From Emergencia sp. 1XD21-10 (GTDB lineage Bacteria; Bacillota; Clostridia; Peptostreptococcales; Anaerovoracaceae): a stretch of 64,000 bases of DNA. Positions 41,372 to 50,978 of the stretch are shown here, piece by piece (the first letter of the stretch is position 1; each line of letters begins with the position of its first letter). The notes under the pieces are model-generated. The model was not told the DNA's origin. It worked only from the letters and a program-made list of their open reading frames with translations, and did no database searches. Location of the stretch: assembly GCF_009936045.1 (NCBI RefSeq), contig NZ_QWEQ01000005.1, positions 62,001 through 126,000 on the forward strand. Reading direction: 5' to 3'. Both the position numbers and the translations under genes were made by a program.

Positions 41372-43129
41372 TTATCTAGCATGATAATGGGTGTGGAGCA
41401 GGTGGTGCGCTTTCTCACTGCCCGGTTTTTCCAGATATGTCTTATACAGTTCCTTAATCACCGGATTCTTATGAGACTTTCTCACAAAGCTTTCATGATC
41501 GCTTCTGTACAGGGCTTTGGCTCTTTCCTCTCCTAAATCCATCCAGTTGCGAACAGAAGACGGCTGCTGAGGCTGACCGCCTCCATTGACGCATCCACCA
41601 GGACAAGCCATCACTTCCACAAAGTCAAAATGTTCTCCAGCACGAATCCGCTCCATCAGCGCTCTTGCATTGCCAAGACCGTGAGCCGCCGCTGCTTTGA
41701 TGGTTATATCGCCAATCTGCAGTTCCACTTCTTTAATGCCTTTCTCTTTTCCACGCACATCCATATAGTCGATTGAGTCAGAACTTTCCCCTGTAATGAT
41801 ATCTGCTACTGTACGCAGAGCAGCTTCCATTACGCCGCCGGTTGCCCCAAAGATTGTAGCAGCACCGGTGGAAACGCCCAGCGGATTGTCAAAATCGCCG
41901 TCAGGAAGCGCCGGAAAGTCGATACCAAATGCCTGAATTGCCTTGGCAAGTTCTCTGGTAGTCAGCACCAAATCTACATCAGGATAGCCTGTTGCTGCAA
42001 GTTCTTCTCGCTGTGCCTCAAATTTCTTCGCCGTACAAGGCATAATAGAAACAACTGCAATATTAGCAGGATCAATACCAGCCTTCTCCGCATAATAAGA
42101 TTTGATCATCGCACCAAGCATTTCGTGCGGAGATTTGCACGAAGAAAGGTTATCCAACATATCCGGGAAGAAATGCTCGCAGAACTTAATCCAGCCCGGT
42201 GAGCAAGAAGTAATCAATGGCAGTTTTCCGCCGTTCTGCAGACGATTGAGAAGTTCGGTGCCTTCTTCCATAATCGTAAGGTCAGCGCCAGTATCCGTAT
42301 CAAACACTTTATCAAACCCGATCATGCGCAGTGCAGTTACCATCTTTCCTGTTACATCTATGCCCAGCGGCATATCAAATTCTTCACCGAGAGCCGCTCT
42401 AACAGCTGGCGCAGTCTGAACCACGACATGCTTTGTCGAATCTTTCATAATCTCCCAAAGTTCGTCAAGGCTGGAATGCTCCTGCAGCGCACCGGTTGGG
42501 CAAACGTTAATGCACTGTCCACAGTTGACACATTTAGATTCGTCAATCGGACGATTGAATGTTGTGCTAACAACCGTGCCGAAACCTCTGTTGATGACAT
42601 CAATTGCGCCAACTGTCTGTACATTGTGGCAGACACTGATACATCTTCTACATAAAATACACCGATTCGGGTCACGCATGATGGAAATACCGTTGTCGAT
42701 ATCCATAACCTGATTGGCTGTCACCACTTCCTGATTCTTTGCATAATTGGCAAACTCTGTATCCATGGTGTTAGCCAAAGTCTTTAGTTCGCATCCCGTA
42801 GAACCTCTATTGCAGCTCTGGCACATAGCAGGATGATTGGACAGAATCAACTCCAAATTCTTTTTTCTAAAGTTGAGAATGTCCGGCGTATGGGTTTTGA
42901 CCACCATACCCTCCGCAACCTTCTGCACGCAGGAAGCCTGCCAGTTCTTTGCACCTTCCACTTCGACAAGGCACATACGGCAACAACCGATTTCGCAGAC
43001 GTCCTTCAAAAAACACAAGGTAGGAATTTTGATGTTGACCTGTTTTGCCGCCTGTAATATCGTGTAATCCTCTGGCACATTGACATCCATGCCATCTATG
43101 GTTAATTGTACTCTTTTCTTATTCTTCAT
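41372..43129 (-). CDS. hydA: [FeFe]-hydrogenase catalytic subunit, set 1
   Basis: The 585-residue protein has an N-terminal [2Fe-2S] domain (CEIGCCRMC), a His-ligated cluster (HPAMCQSCNRGSTGC), two [4Fe-4S] motifs (CILCRRCISVC, CVNCGQCINVCPTG) and the H-cluster motifs TSCSPGW, MPCTAKKFE and CPGGCVNGGGQ. It fits the catalytic subunit of trimeric, probably electron-bifurcating hydrogenases that make H2 from NADH and reduced ferredoxin. ATG 43129 lies seven bases after GGAGGG. It is the last gene of hydC-hydB-hydA. Confidence 0.95.
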   Translation of the reverse strand: MKNKKRVQLTIDGMDVNVPEDYTILQAAKQVNIKIPTLCFLKDVCEIGCCRMCLVEVEGAKNWQASCVQKVAEGMVVKTHTPDILNFRKKNLELILSNHPAMCQSCNRGSTGCELKTLANTMDTEFANYAKNQEVVTANQVMDIDNGISIMRDPNRCILCRRCISVCHNVQTVGAIDVINRGFGTVVSTTFNRPIDESKCVNCGQCINVCPTGALQEHSSLDELWEIMKDSTKHVVVQTAPAVRAALGEEFDMPLGIDVTGKMVTALRMIGFDKVFDTDTGADLTIMEEGTELLNRLQNGGKLPLITSCSPGWIKFCEHFFPDMLDNLSSCKSPHEMLGAMIKSYYAEKAGIDPANIAVVSIMPCTAKKFEAQREELAATGYPDVDLVLTTRELAKAIQAFGIDFPALPDGDFDNPLGVSTGAATIFGATGGVMEAALRTVADIITGESSDSIDYMDVRGKEKGIKEVELQIGDITIKAAAAHGLGNARALMERIRAGEHFDFVEVMACPGGCVNGGGQPQQPSSVRNWMDLGEERAKALYRSDHESFVRKSHKNPVIKELYKTYLEKPGSEKAHHLLHTHYHAR

Positions 43130-43145
43130 CACTTCGCCCTCCAGT

Positions 43146-44981
43146 TTATGCGTTCTTCATGATAGCCTTAAACGGACATTTTTCCATGCAGACGCCGCAT
43201 TTGAGACATTTTTCATTGTCGATGACGTAAGGTGTTGTCTTGCTGCCAGAAATACACTGCGCAGGACAATTTCTCGCGCAAAGACCACAATGCTTACAAA
43301 GTTCATCATGCACCACGAACCGCAGCATCGATACGCATACGCCAGCCGGACATTTTTTGTCTACCACGTGGGCTTCATACTCGTCGCGGAAATATTTCAG
43401 CGTAGACAGTACCGGGTTCGGCGCCGTCTGACCCAGACCGCAAAGTGCACCCTTCTTGATGTTTTTCGCCAGATATTCCAGTTCGTCCAGATCTTCCAAC
43501 GTACCTTTTCCATCGGTAATCTTCGTCAGAATTTCCAGCATTCTCTTCGTACCGATCCGGCATGGAGGACATTTTCCGCAGGATTCGTCTACGGTAAATT
43601 CCAGATAAAATTTTGCAATATCAACCATACAGGTATCCTCATCCATGACGATCATACCGCCTGAGCCCATCATAGACTGCAGCTCGATCAGAGAGTCATA
43701 GTCGATTGGGCTATCAAGGAATTCTGCCGGAATACAGCCACCGGAAGGTCCACCGGTCTGCACTGCCTTAAATTTCTTTCCGTTTGGAATGCCGCCGCCG
43801 ATTTCGTAAATGATTTCACGCAGCGTCGTACCCATCGGGACTTCTACAAGTCCTGTATTGTTGATCTTTCCGCCAAGGGCAAAGACTTTGGTGCCGTGGG
43901 ATTTCTCCGTACCGATGCCGGCAAACCAATCTGCGCCTTTGATGATAATCTGCGGAATATTAGAAAGCGTTTCCACGTTATTGATAATGGTGGGCTTTGC
44001 AAAGAGACCTTCTACTGCCGGGAATGGCGGTTTCAGTCTTGGTTCGCCGCGGTTTCCTTCGATGGAAGTCAAAAGCGCAGTTTCTTCACCGCATACAAAA
44101 GCGCCAGCACCCAATCTGATATCTAAATCGAATTTAAATTTCAGACCCAGTACATTATCTCCTAAAAGACCATATTCTCTCGCCTGCTCGATGGCAAGGG
44201 CCAGTCTCTGTACTGCAATTGGATATTCCGCACGAACATATACATAGCCCTGGGACGCGCCGATGGCATATCCTGCGATTGCCATTGCTTCAATGACGGC
44301 ATGGGGATCGCCTTCCAGAACAGATCTATCCATGAATGCGCCCGGGTCACCCTCGTCAGCATTACATACGACATACTTTTCCTTTTCCTGCTGATCTGCA
44401 GCAAACTGCCACTTTACGCCGGTCGGGAATCCGCCGCCGCCTCTGCCGCGCAGTCCTGCATCTTTCATCGTCTTGATGACGTCTTCCGGCTCCATCTCTG
44501 TCAGCACCTTTGCCAACGCTTCATATCCGCCGTAAGCGATATATTCGTCGATGTTTTCTGGATCGATTCTGCCGCAGTTTCTCAGAGAAATACGCATCTG
44601 CTTGGAGAAAAAATCCAGCTCATTCTCAGACTGTAAACGTTTTACTACTCTGCCGTTTCTGATGTGAGCCTCCCAGATTTCGTTAATATCATCCGGTGTA
44701 ACATTGGTGTACATGACGTTTTCCGGATAAACCATCAAAATCGGACCCTCCGCACAAAGACCAAAACATCCCGTCTGCACGATATGCACACGATCATGCA
44801 GCCCGTCTCTGTCCATCAGTTCATTGAGTTTTTCCCGATTTTTAATTGCGCCTGATGAAGTACAGCCTGTACCGCAGCAGGTCATTATGTAAATTCTGTT
44901 ATCATCGTTTCCGATTCTGTTGCCAAAAGACTGCAGTGTTGTATCTTTAATCTTCTGGATATCTTTGATTGTCTTAACCAT
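43146..44981 (-). CDS. hydB: NuoF-like hydrogenase subunit, set 1
   Basis: The 611-residue flavoprotein has an N-terminal thioredoxin-like [2Fe-2S] domain (CCGTGC ... CFGLC) and the NADH/FMN-binding region (GLRGRGGGGFPTG, NADEGDPGAFMDR). A [4Fe-4S] motif (ESCGKCPPCRIGT) follows, then two C-terminal ferredoxin clusters (CKHCGLCARNCP, CLKCGVCMEKCP). In HydABC/HndABCD complexes it takes electrons from NAD(P)H. GGGAGG precedes the ATG; it begins 12 bp after hydC. Confidence 0.95.
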   Translation of the reverse strand: MVKTIKDIQKIKDTTLQSFGNRIGNDDNRIYIMTCCGTGCTSSGAIKNREKLNELMDRDGLHDRVHIVQTGCFGLCAEGPILMVYPENVMYTNVTPDDINEIWEAHIRNGRVVKRLQSENELDFFSKQMRISLRNCGRIDPENIDEYIAYGGYEALAKVLTEMEPEDVIKTMKDAGLRGRGGGGFPTGVKWQFAADQQEKEKYVVCNADEGDPGAFMDRSVLEGDPHAVIEAMAIAGYAIGASQGYVYVRAEYPIAVQRLALAIEQAREYGLLGDNVLGLKFKFDLDIRLGAGAFVCGEETALLTSIEGNRGEPRLKPPFPAVEGLFAKPTIINNVETLSNIPQIIIKGADWFAGIGTEKSHGTKVFALGGKINNTGLVEVPMGTTLREIIYEIGGGIPNGKKFKAVQTGGPSGGCIPAEFLDSPIDYDSLIELQSMMGSGGMIVMDEDTCMVDIAKFYLEFTVDESCGKCPPCRIGTKRMLEILTKITDGKGTLEDLDELEYLAKNIKKGALCGLGQTAPNPVLSTLKYFRDEYEAHVVDKKCPAGVCVSMLRFVVHDELCKHCGLCARNCPAQCISGSKTTPYVIDNEKCLKCGVCMEKCPFKAIMKNA

Positions 44982-44993
44982 CGTTTCCTCCCG

Positions 44994-45479
44994 TTATTCC
45001 ATAAACTCATACTGATTCATGATTTCGTCTACCTGTTCCGGGGTCAGTCTTCCGTAAACCTCATCGTTGATGGTGACGACAGGCGCCAGACCGCAAGCGC
45101 CAATACACCGGCAGGAATCCAGGGAGAATTTACCGTCCGGCGTACATTCTCCAACATCAATGGAAAGCCGTTCCAGGAATTTTCCCAAAATGTCTCCAGC
45201 ACCTTTTACGTAACACGCCGTTCCCATACAGACATTAATTTTGTACTTTCCCTTCTTTTTCAGGGAAAATTGGGAATAAAATGTTACGACGCCGTAAACC
45301 TTCGCCATGGAAACGCCCAGCCCGTCGGCAATTCGCTCCTGCACCTCATACGGCAGATAGCCAAAGACCTCCTGCGCCTCATGGAGGATTGGAATCAGCG
45401 CGCCTCGCTCATCTTTATGCTTTTCGATGATTTCGTCAAGCTGCGCAAACTTTGCAGTCATTTCTTTGCAGTTACACAT
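44994..45479 (-). CDS. hydC: NuoE-like hydrogenase subunit, set 1
   Basis: The 161-residue subunit has four [2Fe-2S] cysteines in the pattern CMGTACYVKG and CRCIGACGLAP. I chose ATG 45479 (MCNCKEM) after GAAGGAG; the longer frame runs into the hexanucleotide repeat and would add an artificial Tyr-Leu stretch. It is the first gene of the operon, after a promoter with two Rex-like operators. Confidence 0.94.
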   Translation of the reverse strand: MCNCKEMTAKFAQLDEIIEKHKDERGALIPILHEAQEVFGYLPYEVQERIADGLGVSMAKVYGVVTFYSQFSLKKKGKYKINVCMGTACYVKGAGDILGKFLERLSIDVGECTPDGKFSLDSCRCIGACGLAPVVTINDEVYGRLTPEQVDEIMNQYEFME

Positions 45480-45500
45480 GTTTTTCTCCTTCGAAAATGA

Positions 45501-45526
45501 TAGATATAGATATAGATATAGATATA
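45501..45526. repeat. TAGATA hexanucleotide repeat in hydC leader
   Basis: Four perfect tandem copies of TAGATA plus a partial one lie between the Rex-like sites and the hydC ribosome site. Such repeats can change copy number by slippage, here changing leader length but not a reading frame. Confidence 0.85.
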
Positions 45527-45549
45527 ATTCCATAAGATGGCAACCACCC

Positions 45550-45585
45550 GTTAAATTTTTAACCCGAATTGGTTAATTTTTTAAC
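45550..45585. promoter_or_regulatory. Two Rex-like operators of the hydCBA operon
   Basis: GTTAAATTTTTAAC (45550-45563) and GTTAATTTTTTAAC (45572-45585) both match the core GTTAA-N4-TTAAC of clostridial Rex sites (TTGTTAA-N4-TTAACAA), though the outer bases differ. They sit just downstream of the expected transcription start, suitable for repression at low NADH. Confidence 0.65.
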
Positions 45586-45601
45586 CTTTACCATCGTTTT
45601 C

Positions 45602-45630
45602 ATTTTATAACAAATTTTCTGATTTGTCAA
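45602..45630 (-). promoter_or_regulatory. Sigma-A promoter of hydCBA operon 1
   Basis: Minus strand TTGACA (45630-45625), 17-bp spacer, TAAAAT (45607-45602). Confidence 0.85.
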
Positions 45631-45739
45631 CTTTTCGTCAGATAAAAAATAAAAGATTTTATGACATTAAAGTAAGATTTGTGAATTTACCACAAAATCC
45701 AAATGTATATGCAACGAATTTTATGGGTTTTATCATAAC

Positions 45740-45779
45740 AAAAAACGCAGCACGCCGAACCTGCCGTTCGGCGTGCTGC
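45740..45779 (-). terminator. Terminator of the Ig-domain protein gene
   Basis: A perfect stem (GCAGCACGCCGAAC / GTTCGGCGTGCTGC, 5-nt loop) followed by a T-run on the minus strand. Confidence 0.92.
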
Positions 45780-45809
45780 ATCAATTCTCTACAAAACTGC
45801 TGCCTATGT

Positions 45810-47801
45810 TCAATAAACAAATTGTATCAAGTCTATTACTTTTCCACCTGAGATATATACGTACACCACTTGATTTCCACTTCTGTAAACCCACTCTTTA
45901 ATGCCGTAGTAAGTCGCTTTGCTGACAGGCTTCCCCCAAGTTGTCAAGAGCGCCTGCTTACTGGTCATGCCGACATATAATTTATTCCCAAAATACACCA
46001 TATCGCTATAAGAATCCAATTTCTGCCCGCGCGAATTATATAACGATGCACTTATTTTTGTGCCAGCAGCATGGGTGCCGATATATACCTTAGTCTTCAG
46101 CAATTTCTTCGATTGATTAATTTTTTTCTTATATGTCTTTCCACCAATCTTTATTTTTATCATATCGCCTGCAGAAACATTTGAACACTCCACATACGCA
46201 TATTTTGATGATTTATATACATATTTATAAATCTCAAGATTGGCAGACTTTCTTTTTTTCACCGTCTTTGTGATACTGGTACTGCTTCCATAATCATTGG
46301 TTACAGTAATTTTAATCTTCTTTCCAAATTTTTGTTTTGGAATTTTTAGTTCAAACTCACCGCTTCGTTTATCAGCGACAGTTTTGTAGGTTTTGCCGTT
46401 CAGAACCGTCTTTACCGTTGCGCCAAGAGCTGCTTCGCCGATAATCTTGCTGGTTTTATCGTAAATCTGATTGACCTTAATATAAACTTCTGCATTTTCA
46501 ACAGTTCCTTCTGTTGTAATTACCTTTCCGGAATCATCTTCCGCCGTGATAATTATCTTTTCGCCCAACTTTTGCTGCGGATAAGGGGCATCCAGCGCAA
46601 CAGTAATTTCATCATCAATAATTTTACACGGGTATGTTTCGCCGCCTACCGTAACTGTTGCTTTTACAATTTTCTCATCGGGGAGTTTACTGATAAATGC
46701 CCCCATTCCTTTTCTTTCTGCAATAACAAGAAAGAACTCCGTACTGCTCTGCCCCACATTGACAGTTACAGTCGTAGATACCTCACCAAAAGTTTTCGAG
46801 CCGACTGTCTTTACAGTAATAATGGCAGTCCCCGGCGCCTTTGCCCGAATCACTCCGTTGGCGTCTACTGTCGCTACAGCAGGATTATCCGACGTATAAG
46901 AAAAGCCTGTACCATCTCCCGAAGCCTTCGCCTTTATTTGCACCGGATCACTTTTCGGAAACAAATCAAATGTATTTTCTTTAATTGTGATTTCCTGTTC
47001 TTTCGGTGCAATTTCAAAGTATCTGGTAATAGTGCCGTGAAATTTGCCTCTCCCTATAATATCTACTCGAGCCGTACCAACTTCTATATTATTAGAGTAT
47101 TTAAGAACATAATCACTAAGCTCGCTCAATTTCTTTCCTTGATAAGTTACAATGATTGGCTCGGCATTTTGGCGCTTACCGTTATAAACTTTTTTAGGTT
47201 CGTATTGCACTTCAGCTTTTGCGATGTTGATACGTGTCTCATAACGATAATTCACTTTTCCAGAAAATCCTCCGATACCGCGAATTTCAATATAGCCCCA
47301 GGTTTCTTCATCAGTATAATTACCAACAGTATAGTCTTTTCCTTCTTCTAAAAGCATTTTCCCATAGGTAATGGTAAATTGCGGCCGCTCTCCCTTTTCT
47401 GTGAATTCCGGAAAGTTAAACTTGCAATAAGTTCCGATTGATCTCGGGTAAATGTCTAGCTCACTACGCAGTTCTCCACAGTAATCATTAATTCCTTTAG
47501 CAATAACCTCCATTTTGCCCGGCATCACATTGTTTCTATACTCCAGTGTATAATCAACACCTTCCGTCAATCTGTGATTCGCCACCCATACTTCTACTTT
47601 GTTCGCAACCAGCTCTTCCCCTGTATACGTAAAAGTCGATGGATCTGTACGCATAAATGAATCCCTGGATATATCTATCTTCTGCACTTCTTCCTGTCCA
47701 GGGGACTGTGTCTCATCCCCTGCATCTTCTGCAAAAATACCCGCAGGGAAACTGCAAAGCAGCATCATCAAAGATAATACAATCACAATGGCTCGTTTCA
47801 T
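45810..47801 (-). CDS. Secreted multi-domain Ig-like (BIG2) protein
   Basis: The 663-residue protein has a signal peptide ending near GIFAED. Repeated beta-rich units of the FTYTGEELVANKVEVWV and KVYNGKRQNAEPIIVTY kind follow, then a BIG2 domain (about residues 270-350, PVQIKAKASGDGTGFSYTSDNPAVATVD). Further Ig-like units with KVNQIYDKTSKIIGEAALGATVK and a lysine-rich C-terminal part complete it. There is no LPXTG or membrane anchor. It may be released or bound to the wall by charge; an adhesin or structural role is the usual guess. Flanked by two hydrogenase operons but with its own terminator, so not part of them. Confidence 0.85.
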   Translation of the reverse strand: MKRAIVIVLSLMMLLCSFPAGIFAEDAGDETQSPGQEEVQKIDISRDSFMRTDPSTFTYTGEELVANKVEVWVANHRLTEGVDYTLEYRNNVMPGKMEVIAKGINDYCGELRSELDIYPRSIGTYCKFNFPEFTEKGERPQFTITYGKMLLEEGKDYTVGNYTDEETWGYIEIRGIGGFSGKVNYRYETRINIAKAEVQYEPKKVYNGKRQNAEPIIVTYQGKKLSELSDYVLKYSNNIEVGTARVDIIGRGKFHGTITRYFEIAPKEQEITIKENTFDLFPKSDPVQIKAKASGDGTGFSYTSDNPAVATVDANGVIRAKAPGTAIITVKTVGSKTFGEVSTTVTVNVGQSSTEFFLVIAERKGMGAFISKLPDEKIVKATVTVGGETYPCKIIDDEITVALDAPYPQQKLGEKIIITAEDDSGKVITTEGTVENAEVYIKVNQIYDKTSKIIGEAALGATVKTVLNGKTYKTVADKRSGEFELKIPKQKFGKKIKITVTNDYGSSTSITKTVKKRKSANLEIYKYVYKSSKYAYVECSNVSAGDMIKIKIGGKTYKKKINQSKKLLKTKVYIGTHAAGTKISASLYNSRGQKLDSYSDMVYFGNKLYVGMTSKQALLTTWGKPVSKATYYGIKEWVYRSGNQVVYVYISGGKVIDLIQFVY

Positions 47802-47988
47802 TTCATTCTTCCTTTCTTTCGTTGTGTCTTATTACTTATTATTATATTCCAGCCAATCACATCTGTAAAGCCCCCACTGTTTTTTATAGAAAATACTCAA
47901 TAAATGAAAAGGGATTGTCACTCAAGTAGCCACATGATATAATACAATTAAAAAGACGATTAATTATTATAAATATGGAGGAATCAAC

Positions 47989-49089
47989 ATGATGAAAAAG
48001 AAAATCTTTGTAATTTTTCTTTCACTTGCACTGATTGTTGCATGCATTCCAGGTAATATGCTCCTATCTTATGCTGATTTTAGTCCTGCCTACGATTACG
48101 ATTACGATGATGATGAATTAGGTGGCGACGATTACGAAATCGAATTTATTGACGCAACCGAAGAAAAAGGACAGTTATTTGTTTATTGGGTACCTAAGCA
48201 CGGATTCAACGAGTACGATGTACTCCACTACGAGGTTTCTGTCAAATATCCTGAAAGCGATGAGTTTGTATTTCTTAAAAAAATTGCCAGTGATGACGAA
48301 GAATATCAGTACTGGGTCCCAGTTGAGGTTGAAGACGAATATGGCGATGATGAAGACGGATGGGCAGAAATGGATGCTTACGGATTTGACTTTCCAGTTA
48401 CCAAAAGAGGGTATTACGAATTCAGAGTCCGCGCCTGCTACAGGGACGACTGGGAAGAAGGAGAATTCTACACAGAGTGGGTCACCGGCGGCGGTCTATA
48501 CCTGAATATGAAAAAGCCCGTCGTAAAAACGAAAACTTTAAGTTCTACAGAAGTACTTCTATCTTGGGATCCTATTGAGGGCGCATCCGATTATATCGTT
48601 TACCGCGCAAAGAGCTTAAAAGGTAAATATTACGAAATGGGAACTGTGAATGAATTTTTTCCTGGAGAGGAAGTCTCCACATACTGGATTGACGAAGGTC
48701 TTCCTAACAGAACATACTATTACTATGTAGTACCCGCTGCAAAGTATGTCGGATTTTTGCACCATGGAACTCCTTCCAAAACGGTAACAGGAACCACTGG
48801 CGTCTTAAAATCTAAAATCAGCAGCATCTCTTCTTCCGCAAAGAAAGTAACCATTCGCTGGAAGAAGGACGTGACTGCCAGCGGCTATGAAATTTACAGA
48901 TCTACCAGCCCATCCAGTGGCTACAAAAAAATAACCACCATCAAGAGTAGTTCCAAAACTAGCTATACAGATACCAAAAAAGCCCCTGGAAAAAAATATT
49001 ACTATAAAGTGCGCGCGTATAAAATAATCGATGGCAAAAAAATAACAGGACCTTACAGCAATCGAAAATCTATTACCGTTAAAAAATAA
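47989..49089 (+). CDS. Secreted FN3-type domain protein
   Basis: The 366-residue protein has a signal peptide (KIFVIFLSLALIVACIPGNMLLSYA), a very acidic stretch (DYDYDDDELGGDDYE) and two fibronectin-III-like units (SSTEVLLSWDPIEGASDYIVYRAK and SSAKKVTIRWKKDVTASGYEIYRS) ending in a basic KSITVKK tail. GGAGGAATC precedes the ATG. Similar units occur in surface and secreted proteins of gut Clostridia. It is divergent from the BIG2 gene across about 190 bp and could share control with it. Confidence 0.85.
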   Translation: MMKKKIFVIFLSLALIVACIPGNMLLSYADFSPAYDYDYDDDELGGDDYEIEFIDATEEKGQLFVYWVPKHGFNEYDVLHYEVSVKYPESDEFVFLKKIASDDEEYQYWVPVEVEDEYGDDEDGWAEMDAYGFDFPVTKRGYYEFRVRACYRDDWEEGEFYTEWVTGGGLYLNMKKPVVKTKTLSSTEVLLSWDPIEGASDYIVYRAKSLKGKYYEMGTVNEFFPGEEVSTYWIDEGLPNRTYYYYVVPAAKYVGFLHHGTPSKTVTGTTGVLKSKISSISSSAKKVTIRWKKDVTASGYEIYRSTSPSSGYKKITTIKSSSKTSYTDTKKAPGKKYYYKVRAYKIIDGKKITGPYSNRKSITVKK

Positions 49090-49209
49090 CTATGTCTTAT
49101 CGCGGAGTGCACCGAAAATTTCGGCGCACTCTGTTGCGATTACAGACAAAAACTCGTTTTATGCTGCTTGCGCTGGCCACCTTCACACTTTTGTCTCCAA
49201 AGGCCGCGT

Positions 49210-49258
49210 AAAAATGCCGAAACGGCTGAAATCTTTTCAGCCGCCCCGGCATTTTTCA
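49210..49258. terminator. Bidirectional terminator between FN3 gene and hydrogenase operon 2
   Basis: A long stem AAAATGCCG ... CGGCTGAAA / TTTCAGCCG ... CGGCATTTT with T-runs on both sides. Confidence 0.9.
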
Positions 49259-49272
49259 TAGCGTTCTACATT

Positions 49273-50964
49273 TTATTTCTCGTTATGCAGAAGTTTATGT
49301 TCTTTTCCTTTGAGAATGCCGTCATACAGGCTTAATGCCACCGGGTTCTGATCTGATGACTTAATCTGGGAACGGCTGTCAAAACGATAAAGTCCCGCCT
49401 GTCTTGCCGCACTGTTGGTAGTTTCCTGACCGTTGGAAACCGGCTGACCGCCGCCGTTTACACAGCCGCCAGGACAAGTCATAACCTCAATGAAGTCATA
49501 TTTCACATTACCTGCTTCCATCTCATCAAGAATCTTGCTTGCATTGCCAAGACCGTTTATGATAGCAATTCTTACATCCTTGCCATCAAGGCTCACCGTT
49601 GCTTCCTTAATAGCGTCATTGCCGCGAACGCCAGAGAACTTGATTTCATCCAGTTCTTCCGGTCTGCTGCTCTTTGTCAGATAACGAAGCACCGCTTCTG
49701 TTACGCCTCCTGTGTTTCCGAAGATTGCACCTGCACCGGAGGACATTCCAAACGGCATATCGAGAGCTTCCGGTGTGATTTCAGCCATGTTGATACCAGT
49801 GGATTTAATCATGCTGGCAATCTCGGTTGTAGTCAGAACGTAATCCACATTCTGTTCGCCATCGGTGAAATGTTCCGGACGGATAATTTCACCTTTCTTC
49901 GCAGTACAAGGCATGATAGAAACCACAACAGTTCTTCTGGAATCCTCCGCCTTCTTCATTCTTGCCTCTTCCTTAATCAGCGCCCCAAACATCTGCTGCG
50001 GAGAGCGACAGGTAGAAATATGTTTTGCAAACTGCGGATATTTGTCCTCACAGAACTTCACCCATGCCGGACAGCAAGAAGTGAACAACGGCAGATTTTC
50101 GCCGGATTTCAGTCGCTCTACAAACTCGCCTGCTTCTTCGATGACCGTCAGGTCAGCACCGAAGTCTGTATCGTAAACCTCTTCAAAGCCGATATAACGC
50201 ATTGCAGCTGCCAGATGTCCCAGCGCATTGACGCCTTTTTCCATGCCAAAAGCTTCGCCAACTGCCACACGAACTGCCGGCGCAATCTGTGCGACAACGC
50301 GAACGTTCTTGTCCTCCAATAACTGCCAAACTGGTTCTGTATCAGACTTAATGGTGATTGCGCCGGTCGGACAAACCACACGGCACTGTCCGCAGCCAAC
50401 ACAATTGGTTTCGTTTAAATCTCTCATAAACGGTGTTGTCATCAGCATATTGGAGCCTCTGTTTGTGAAGCCCAGAACACCGACTCCCTCTACTTCGTGG
50501 CACATACGCACGCAGTCACCGCAGAGAATACACTTATTTGCATCCCGCACAACACAAGGAGATGTGGTATCCATCGGATACTGCTCTCTATAATTCTCAA
50601 AACGAATGTCAGTTACGCCCAGACGGTTTGCCAGATTCTGCAGATCGCAGACACCGTTTGCAGCACAAGTTGTGCAGTCTCTGCAGTGAGCAGCAAGCAA
50701 CAGCTCGATGACCATCTTTCTGTGGTGCTGAATTTTACGGGTATGTGTAAAAATTTTCATGCCATCTCTGGGTCTTTCGGAACAAGAAGCAAAGACTTTT
50801 CCCTTGTCATCCTCCACTACACACAGACGACAGGCGCCGTGGGTAGAAAGCTCGGAGTGATAACAGAAAGTAGGGATGTCAATGCCTGCGTTACGAATGA
50901 CCGTCAGGACATTTTTTTCATCTGTAAATTCTACTTTTCTATTGTTGATTGTCATAAATCCCAT
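49273..50964 (-). CDS. hydA: [FeFe]-hydrogenase catalytic subunit, set 2
   Basis: The 563-residue protein has the same layout as the set 1 subunit: [2Fe-2S] CRLCVV region, HCRDCTTCAANGVC His-cluster, CILCGDCVRMC and CVGCGQCRVVCPTG clusters, and H-cluster motifs TSCCPAW, MPCTAKKGE and CPGGCVNGGGQP. The motif TSCCPAW differs from TSCSPGW of set 1, so the two are old paralogues. I chose ATG 50964, ten bases after GGAGG; the GTG at 50985 lies before that site. Confidence 0.95.
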   Translation of the reverse strand: MGFMTINNRKVEFTDEKNVLTVIRNAGIDIPTFCYHSELSTHGACRLCVVEDDKGKVFASCSERPRDGMKIFTHTRKIQHHRKMVIELLLAAHCRDCTTCAANGVCDLQNLANRLGVTDIRFENYREQYPMDTTSPCVVRDANKCILCGDCVRMCHEVEGVGVLGFTNRGSNMLMTTPFMRDLNETNCVGCGQCRVVCPTGAITIKSDTEPVWQLLEDKNVRVVAQIAPAVRVAVGEAFGMEKGVNALGHLAAAMRYIGFEEVYDTDFGADLTVIEEAGEFVERLKSGENLPLFTSCCPAWVKFCEDKYPQFAKHISTCRSPQQMFGALIKEEARMKKAEDSRRTVVVSIMPCTAKKGEIIRPEHFTDGEQNVDYVLTTTEIASMIKSTGINMAEITPEALDMPFGMSSGAGAIFGNTGGVTEAVLRYLTKSSRPEELDEIKFSGVRGNDAIKEATVSLDGKDVRIAIINGLGNASKILDEMEAGNVKYDFIEVMTCPGGCVNGGGQPVSNGQETTNSAARQAGLYRFDSRSQIKSSDQNPVALSLYDGILKGKEHKLLHNEK

Positions 50965-50978
50965 GATTTTTCTTCCTC

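Noticed and set aside
45480-45533. Longer hydC start with a Tyr-Leu repeat N-terminus
   Set aside because: The extension is translation of the TAGATA repeat; the ribosome site GAAGGAG sits directly before ATG 45479.
46572-47351. Plus-strand open frame (259 codons) opposite the BIG2 protein
   Set aside because: Composition is Arg/Cys/Phe-rich as expected for antisense of a beta-rich gene; no start signal.
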